In this document: positions 61,767-64,000 of the stretch, piece after piece | Layout: each line of letters opens with the position of its first letter | How positions within the stretch are numbered: the stretch's first letter is position 1 | Assembly: GCA_019636615.1 (NCBI GenBank) | Contig: JAHBXF010000001.1 | Location: forward strand, 620,001 to 684,000 | Direction: 5' to 3' | Source: Phycisphaeraceae bacterium | GTDB taxonomy: Bacteria; Planctomycetota; Phycisphaerae; Phycisphaerales; UBA1924 | DNA: 64,000 nt | Notes under the pieces: model-generated | What the model saw: the letters and a program-made list of their open reading frames with translations, nothing else | What the model was told of the DNA's origin: nothing | Database searches by the model: none | Position numbers and translations under genes: made by a program

Positions 61767-62597
61767 TTATATATTTTCTACCAACCAAGCGGCACTATCC
61801 GACATGCCTACCACTGCAAATACTCCGACACAGCATAGCAGGCGGCGATGTTTATAATGGGCCAGGATGCGCACGGAAGCCGCACACACCAGAATGCTTG
61901 ATGCCGCGACGCTTACCAGATACGATGCAATTGTCTGGACATCGCACACGGGCAGGTTATTGACGACATACGCCAGTTCCCAGCGATACCATGTTGTAAA
62001 GTACATCGCTGTGGCGAGAAGTATTGTTGACAGAATCGCAATTCCGGTGAGCCGTTGGATTGCTGATAGCCGAGTCCCCAGTCTCCATACAAGTTCAACA
62101 CCACACTCCGGACATTTTGTGCACAGGGGACTGACCGTATATTCGCATCGTGGACAAGGGCGAGCACTGAACCCCGGTCGATTCAAAATTCTGCTGTGAT
62201 CGCACGCCTCAAGCACATTCTTCCTACCTCCCCGACGGTCCATAGACAATACGACGCCACGCAGCGTCTTTATCACGGAGCCTCTGATATGAGGACGGAG
62301 AACCAATATTACAACGCTGCTATGTGCGACACACGATAGTCCGGCACTGACGATCAGGTACGTGGCGATTGTCGTCGAAGTAGACGGATCTTTGTTAATC
62401 CAGTATCGTGCGTAAATGTCGGCCGCCGCAACGAGAGAATACACAGGGATACTGCCCGCGATCATAACGGTCAGGGCAAACCGAAGGCGACGCGACAAAT
62501 CCCGGCCGGGGAGTGGATGCGGGCACCAACCGCGTTCGGCGGAACGCTCAGTGCAGCATAGTTGCCTACACGCTGTAGCATTTTGGTTGAAATGCAT
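61767..62597 (-). CDS. Four-helix membrane protein with zinc ribbon; possible immunity protein
   Basis: A protein of 276 residues. Membrane helices: about 40-60 (FALTVMIAGSIPVYSLVAAA), about 78-102 (ATYLIVSAGLSCVAHSSVVI), about 188-205 (GIAILSTILLATAMYFTTW) and about 222-245 (IASYLVSVAASSILVCAASV). Between helices 2 and 3 lies a double CxxC ribbon (CPRCEYTV, CTKCPECGVEL). It starts 30 bases after the stop of the RHS protein on the same strand, the position where immunity genes of polymorphic toxins usually lie. The GC is about 45-52%, well below the flanking 65-70%. The ribbon also occurs in ordinary planctomycete proteins, so the immunity role is only a suggestion. The true start is uncertain; no strong ribosome site is seen. 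Confidence 0.6.
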   Translation of the reverse strand: MHFNQNATACRQLCCTERSAERGWCPHPLPGRDLSRRLRFALTVMIAGSIPVYSLVAAADIYARYWINKDPSTSTTIATYLIVSAGLSCVAHSSVVILVLRPHIRGSVIKTLRGVVLSMDRRGGRKNVLEACDHSRILNRPGFSARPCPRCEYTVSPLCTKCPECGVELVWRLGTRLSAIQRLTGIAILSTILLATAMYFTTWYRWELAYVVNNLPVCDVQTIASYLVSVAASSILVCAASVRILAHYKHRRLLCCVGVFAVVGMSDSAAWLVENI

Positions 62598-62627
62598 ATC
62601 ATTACATACCTGATGACGCCATGTGCG

Positions 62628-64000
62628 TTACTGCCAATATTTATATTTTTTGCAAGTGCCTTGGTTCCACGCAGCGGCGCACGCGGTTACGCAGTTCGCG
62701 TGCGATCCAAAGCATCGCGTTTTGGTGTCCGCCACTACCGAATCGCACGCGCGATCGCAGCAACTAGCCGGACTCGTGGGAGGCATAGCCCGGCCGCACT
62801 GATCTGCTTTCATGTACGCATCCAGTTCGCGACACATCCTATCTTCACATGACGCGATATCGCCTGCAATACAGTACTGCTGCACGTGCCGCAACTCGTG
62901 CAGTGTGTACCTCCATCTGTTTCGCCCGGGAGTCGAGGGCGGCCCGACGCCGATCTGGCAACCGCTTGACCATGCCGTATCTTGTTCTGTTACACATCGG
63001 AGTTTGATTCTGGTGCATTTGCCCCGGCACAGATCTTGTGTTTCCCGAATATGCTGATAGAGAGAGTCAGTCCACGCCCAATCTGGTATAGTACCGCCTG
63101 GACAATCATCTACTACCAACTTCGGAAACGGGTCGGTCGGCGGCGGCGGCGGCGGGGAAATTGGGTCAGGAATCGCTTTGCACACCGGCGGACTGTCATC
63201 GGGCCACATGTGGAAGTGCGCCCCCCAATCTCCTGTGCAGTGACTCCCTCGCCTCAACCCACTCGGATCCACCGCGACCACCGCCCTGCTGCCCACATAC
63301 TCGTAGAGGCTCATCCCATCCACGTACCCCAGCGGGTCTCTGCGGTTCCACCGCCCCATCTCGCTGACCAGCACGCGGTGGCGCACGTGCCACTGTGACG
63401 TCGCCGGGTCGTACTCGTATCCCGCGTAGCCGCGGCGGTTGTGCAGCCTGCTGACGCTCCCGCGGCCATGGTTGGTCCACAACAACCAGTCCGCGTGCCC
63501 CTGCACCAGGGCGCGGTCCGCGCTGTCCACCACGCCGTCACGGTTGACATCAAGATCCACAGCCATTGCACCGGTGCCGTAGTCGTTGTAGTCGTCCCAG
63601 TCTTGCGGGTCGAACCCATCGCACACGCCGTCGCGGTTGACATCGCCCGCCGCGTAGACGCTGGGCACACCGTACGCCGAGTAGCGAATGTACTCGAAGG
63701 GGGTGCCGTCGGGCTCGATCAGCGCCACCACATCATGCCGCCAGTTTTGCAGGTAGTAGTGCCGCGTCTCCAGCGTGCCGTCCGCGGCGTTGGTCCAGCC
63801 TTCAGGATCATCCGAATCGCGCAGGATCACGCTGTCGATGTAACTGCTGCCGCCAAAGCCAGCGGGCCCAGCATTGTGGTGGATGAACCGCTCTTTGGGG
63901 TGGGCATCGCTCCCGCGGTAGGTCGCCACGACCCGCCAGCGGTCGTCATAGACGAACCAGTACCAGGGGTCGCTGCCATCGACGGTGCTGTCGAAGTTGG
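62628..64000 (-). CDS. RHS/YD-repeat protein with Cys-rich HExxH C-terminal tip, partial
   Basis: The reading frame is open to the right edge, so this is only the 3' end (456 codons). The shell part has YD-type strands (NFDSTVDGSDPWYWFVYDD, WRVVATYRG). It is interrupted by two dockerin-like Ca-binding repeats (VNRDGVCDGFDPQDW and VNRDGVVDSADRAL). The RHS core motif then follows: MGRWNRRDPLGYVDGMSLYEYVG and VAVDPSGL. After the core (about 63255) a tip of about 208 residues has a poly-Pro linker, 18 Cys and the motif HELRH (62886-62900). HExxH suggests a zinc protease toxin. Below the core the GC content drops to about 52-55%. Similar tips in known RHS proteins are toxins. The tip shows no close relation I can name. 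Confidence 0.82.
   Translation of the reverse strand, partial: NFDSTVDGSDPWYWFVYDDRWRVVATYRGSDAHPKERFIHHNAGPAGFGGSSYIDSVILRDSDDPEGWTNAADGTLETRHYYLQNWRHDVVALIEPDGTPFEYIRYSAYGVPSVYAAGDVNRDGVCDGFDPQDWDDYNDYGTGAMAVDLDVNRDGVVDSADRALVQGHADWLLWTNHGRGSVSRLHNRRGYAGYEYDPATSQWHVRHRVLVSEMGRWNRRDPLGYVDGMSLYEYVGSRAVVAVDPSGLRRGSHCTGDWGAHFHMWPDDSPPVCKAIPDPISPPPPPPTDPFPKLVVDDCPGGTIPDWAWTDSLYQHIRETQDLCRGKCTRIKLRCVTEQDTAWSSGCQIGVGPPSTPGRNRWRYTLHELRHVQQYCIAGDIASCEDRMCRELDAYMKADQCGRAMPPTSPASCCDRACDSVVADTKTRCFGSHANCVTACAAAWNQGTCKKYKYWQ

Overview
The window reads as a GC-rich (mostly 65-70%) Planctomycetota chromosome segment, most likely of the Phycisphaerae/Phycisphaerales type. Evidence: four secreted proteins end in a PEP-CTERM-like tail (V/I-P-x-P, one hydrophobic helix, run of Arg); dockerin-like Ca-binding repeats occur in secreted proteins; a planctomycete-style ECF sigma factor sits directly before a membrane Ser/Thr kinase; a prepilin-like protein of the H-x9-DG type is present; and two membrane proteins carry the double CxxC 'CPxC...CPECG' ribbon common in this phylum. 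This is inference from family knowledge; no rRNA is present to confirm it.

Layout. 0-6 kb: start of an S41-type peptidase (leaving the left edge), hflX, tRNA-Thr(CGT), a PEP-CTERM protein with a near-consensus promoter, an STN-like secreted protein and an M3 oligopeptidase. 6-12.5 kb: a polysaccharide patch (hexapeptide acetyltransferase, a double GT2 enzyme, a GT2 with a C-terminal Rossmann domain, a SAM methyltransferase, a GT4). 12.5-17 kb: an outer-membrane-barrel-like protein, ispG, and a secreted two-DTG aspartic-protease-like protein with a dockerin tail. 17-24 kb: ECF sigma factor, Ser/Thr kinase and a 907-residue beta-rich PEP-CTERM surface protein. 24-27.5 kb: a LacI-type regulator, a lipoprotein glucanase/glycoamylase and a PEP-CTERM protein whose promoter carries a LacI-type operator. 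27.5-30 kb: an N-formylglutamate-amidohydrolase-like protein and chrA. 30.1-31.3 kb: gene-free, repeat-rich DNA and a long leader.

31.3-37.4 kb: a tight operon of RNase E/G, dxr, a TPR-GT41 (O-GlcNAc-transferase-like) protein and crcB. With ispG this gives two MEP isoprenoid-pathway enzymes. 37.4-50.7 kb: a secreted alpha/beta hydrolase, galE, two VTT/DedA-type membrane proteins, a DUF885 peptidase, a prepilin-like protein, a DCC-family protein, a second two-DTG protein, a TlpA-like thioredoxin protein translationally coupled to a small secreted membrane protein, and a PEP-CTERM protein. 50.7-60.6 kb: a zinc-ribbon membrane protein, a DAG-kinase-like protein, ybeY with an AT-rich insertion, a CNNM/CorC protein, a c-di-AMP (ydaO/yuaA) riboswitch before a Trk/Ktr potassium channel subunit, a DUF1294 protein, a TPR-tailed secreted protein, mutL and a HIT protein.

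60.6-64 kb is the least ordinary part. A repeat-filled gene-free block has a 50-bp inverted repeat pair, 27 copies of a 7-bp unit and a second copy of a structured element also seen at 30.1 kb. Next to it is the 3' end of a large RHS protein with dockerin-like repeats in its shell, an RHS core, and a Cys-rich C-terminal tip (18 Cys) carrying an HExxH motif. The tip and the four-helix membrane protein 30 bp downstream are clearly poorer in GC than the shell. I read this as a polymorphic-toxin tip with a possible immunity gene. It is the best candidate here for an undescribed system, but the toxin and immunity roles are inference.
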